Source of the DNA: CAZPZZ01 sp964591245
Lineage (GTDB): Bacteria > Acidobacteriota > Vicinamibacteria > Vicinamibacterales > UBA8438
DNA: 8,884 nucleotides
Direction of reading: 5' to 3'
Assembly: GCA_964591245.1 (NCBI GenBank)
Contig: CAZPZZ010000160.1
Span: 1 to 8,884 of the forward strand
Shown here in pieces: positions 7,798 to 8,884 of this stretch. The position numbers were made by a program, and so were the translations under genes. Below the pieces are notes generated by a model. It saw only the letters and a program-made list of their open reading frames with translations, had not been told where the DNA came from and did no database searches. The stretch's first letter is position 1. Each line of letters opens with the position of its first letter.

Positions 7798-7815
7798 CAC
7801 GGCACGCATGCCGTG
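7798..7815 (+). terminator. Hairpin just after the kinase gene, possible terminator
   Basis: CACGGCA (7798-7804) pairs with TGCCGTG (7809-7815) as a perfect 7-bp stem around a CGCA loop, starting 13 bases after the kinase stop codon. The position fits a transcription end, but no T-run follows, so it may be a stabilising or Rho-assisted end rather than a classical intrinsic terminator. Confidence 0.4.
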
Positions 7816-8023
7816 TGAGCGCCATGGATCCCGACTTGCCTCCGCCACGGTATACGGCTATTCCGGACCGATTCGGGTAGTTTGTGTGAGTGTTTTCGAT
7901 AACGGGATAGATTCTGAGTGTGGGTGAAGAACGCACTTGGGCCGTATTCTCGTGAAATGAGTGTCTGCGACGTGCGCGTGTTGTCTTGCGGTAGTCGGTC
8001 GCACACGTGCCGCAGGGGCAGGG

Positions 8024-8053
8024 GGGCCTCTCGCCCGAACGAGCGAGAGGCCC
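8024..8053 (-). terminator. Strong GC-rich hairpin downstream of the PuuD-like gene
   Basis: GGGCCTCTCGC (8024-8034) and GCGAGAGGCCC (8043-8053) form a perfect 11-bp stem with an 8-base loop. It begins 12 bases beyond the stop codon of the minus-strand gene, the expected terminator place. Neither strand shows a T-run after the stem, which is unusual for an intrinsic terminator. Because the stem is symmetric it could also block read-through from the kinase side. Confidence 0.65.
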
Positions 8054-8065
8054 AGAGACGTTCTC

Positions 8066-8845
8066 TTAGAAACCTTCTAGTTTTCCAGCACGCTTGTAGC
8101 ACTGCCAGATGATGTGCCAGCCGAGCGCGATGATCGCAAGCCAGAAGATCCAGTAGGTGCTTGCGGTGAGACCGAGGTTTCCACCGGCGAAATAGGTGGT
8201 GTGTTGCCCCATCATTGCCCAAAACAGTGGTAGGGACATGTAGGTGTTGTGTTTCGATCTCAACCCGGCCAGAGCTGGATCAGCAGGATCAGGTGCGTCT
8301 CCGTTCTTGACGGCTCGAATGATTCGCTGTTGTGCGGGCCAGATGCGGTACCACACGTTAAATGCCATTGCGGTCCCGAAAAGGGCACCCGTGTGGATCA
8401 ATGTACTGCGGTACGTGAAATCTGCGAAGTTCACGTACAGGAAGACGACGACGGCAAGCAATACAAACGAGACCGCGACAGCGGCACGAATATTTGCTTT
8501 CAGACCACTCGACCACAGGAAGTCGTAAACAAACACACCGAGAAAGGTAACCGCGATCATGGTAATCGGGCCGGCACCCCAACTCGCAGTTGCATTGAGG
8601 GTCTGGCCGCCGTGGTAATAAACCACCATGAGCAGCACGACACCCGTGATCCAGGTCCACGCGGCACCCCAGCGGAACCAGAACAATGCCCTTGGCATCA
8701 GTTCAGGAACAACGTGTTTCTTGGTGGCACCGTCGAGTTTGGCGGCCATTTGGCCGTTGACGAAGTTAAAGAAGTAGAGGTGTCCAATCCAGAGGACACC
8801 GGCGAAGATGTGCAACCACCTGAAGACAGCCTCGAGTCCTTCCAT
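8066..8845 (-). CDS. Urate oxidase N-terminal (PuuD-like) membrane protein without cytochrome c domain
   Basis: A 259-residue integral membrane protein with about seven hydrophobic helices (roughly 7-29, 55-77, 88-110, 118-140, 147-168, 202-222 and 228-250). It resembles the membrane domain of PuuD-type urate oxidases (PF06181): HIFAGVLWIGHLYFFNFVNG with His12 and His22 in the first helix, and HNTYMSLPLFWAMMGQH with His199 and His215 matching the family's NNYxSLP...NH motif. His151 and His244 are further membrane histidines. Full PuuD proteins add a C-terminal cytochrome c; this one ends after the last helix (KRAGKLEGF) with no CxxCH. It is therefore the stand-alone form, whose activity on urate is uncertain; a heme-binding redox membrane role is another option. 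The start is firm: GAGGAG (8856-8851) lies 5 bases before ATG. A strong hairpin follows the stop. Upstream neighbours lie outside the window. Confidence 0.85.
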   Translation of the reverse strand: MEGLEAVFRWLHIFAGVLWIGHLYFFNFVNGQMAAKLDGATKKHVVPELMPRALFWFRWGAAWTWITGVVLLMVVYYHGGQTLNATASWGAGPITMIAVTFLGVFVYDFLWSSGLKANIRAAVAVSFVLLAVVVFLYVNFADFTYRSTLIHTGALFGTAMAFNVWYRIWPAQQRIIRAVKNGDAPDPADPALAGLRSKHNTYMSLPLFWAMMGQHTTYFAGGNLGLTASTYWIFWLAIIALGWHIIWQCYKRAGKLEGF

Positions 8846-8850
8846 GTGTA

Positions 8851-8856
8851 CTCCTC
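8851..8856 (-). promoter_or_regulatory. Ribosome binding site of the PuuD-like gene
   Basis: On the minus strand GAGGAG precedes ATG (8845) by 5 bases (TACAC). This supports the assigned start. The promoter, if adjacent, is beyond the right window edge. Confidence 0.7.
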
Positions 8857-8884
8857 GTCAGATTGAATCGTTGAAGGTCATGGA

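Larger units (their letters stand above)
7786..8065. other. Convergent intergenic spacer with hairpins only
   Basis: This 280-bp region lies between the 3' ends of the kinase and the PuuD-like gene. Apart from the hairpins at 7798-7815 and 8024-8053 I see no coding region with a ribosome site, no repeat and no RNA gene. Confidence 0.5.

Noticed and set aside
1..8884. CRISPR array, insertion sequence, tRNA/rRNA, attachment site or defence system
   Set aside because: No regularly spaced repeats, terminal inverted repeats, transposase or integrase motifs, or RNA gene signatures were found on either strand.

Overview
The window reads as ordinary chromosome from a moderately GC-rich, Gram-negative environmental bacterium. 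Three of its six genes encode exported enzymes with Sec-like signal peptides, one encodes an integral membrane protein and one a membrane-anchored sensor kinase. The mix of a PQQ-type dehydrogenase, a large secreted alpha/beta hydrolase and a short PuuD-like membrane protein would fit an Acidobacteriota-type lineage, but this is a guess from gene content and no marker gene is present to fix the taxonomy.

Layout. (1) 26-391 (+) is a small beta-rich protein of unknown function. (2) About 502-2496 (+) is a secreted PQQ-dependent dehydrogenase with an eight-bladed-propeller type sequence and no cytochrome domain. (3) It converges, with only 7 bp between stop codons, on a two-gene minus-strand unit read from 5620 to 2504. 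First comes a secreted paraoxonase/SMP-30-like six-bladed propeller (5620-4607), then a secreted alpha/beta hydrolase of the Abhydrolase_10 type (4534-2504). (4) A spacer of about 320 bp (5621-5943) separates this unit from a divergently read hybrid sensor histidine kinase (5944-7785, +). (5) A spacer of about 280 bp carrying two hairpins follows, then a minus-strand seven-helix membrane protein of the urate oxidase N-terminal (PuuD-like) family (8845-8066).

How they may work together. The dehydrogenase, the paraoxonase-like protein and the hydrolase all look exported. A PQQ enzyme that oxidises a sugar or alcohol can yield lactones or aldehydes, while a PON/SMP-30-like protein and an esterase-like hydrolase can open lactones or esters. 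A periplasmic oxidation-then-hydrolysis set is therefore plausible, but opposite transcription means they are not one operon and no substrate can be read from the sequence. The kinase has its own receiver domain, no DNA-binding partner in view and no demonstrable tie to its neighbours. The PuuD-like protein has no purine-pathway genes beside it within the window.

Nothing here looks like a mobile element, CRISPR array, defence island, RNA gene or recombination site. The most informative observations are the near-complete set of paraoxonase active-site residues in the bacterial propeller, the PuuD-like protein without its usual cytochrome c tail, and the hairpin that overlaps both stop codons of the convergent pair.
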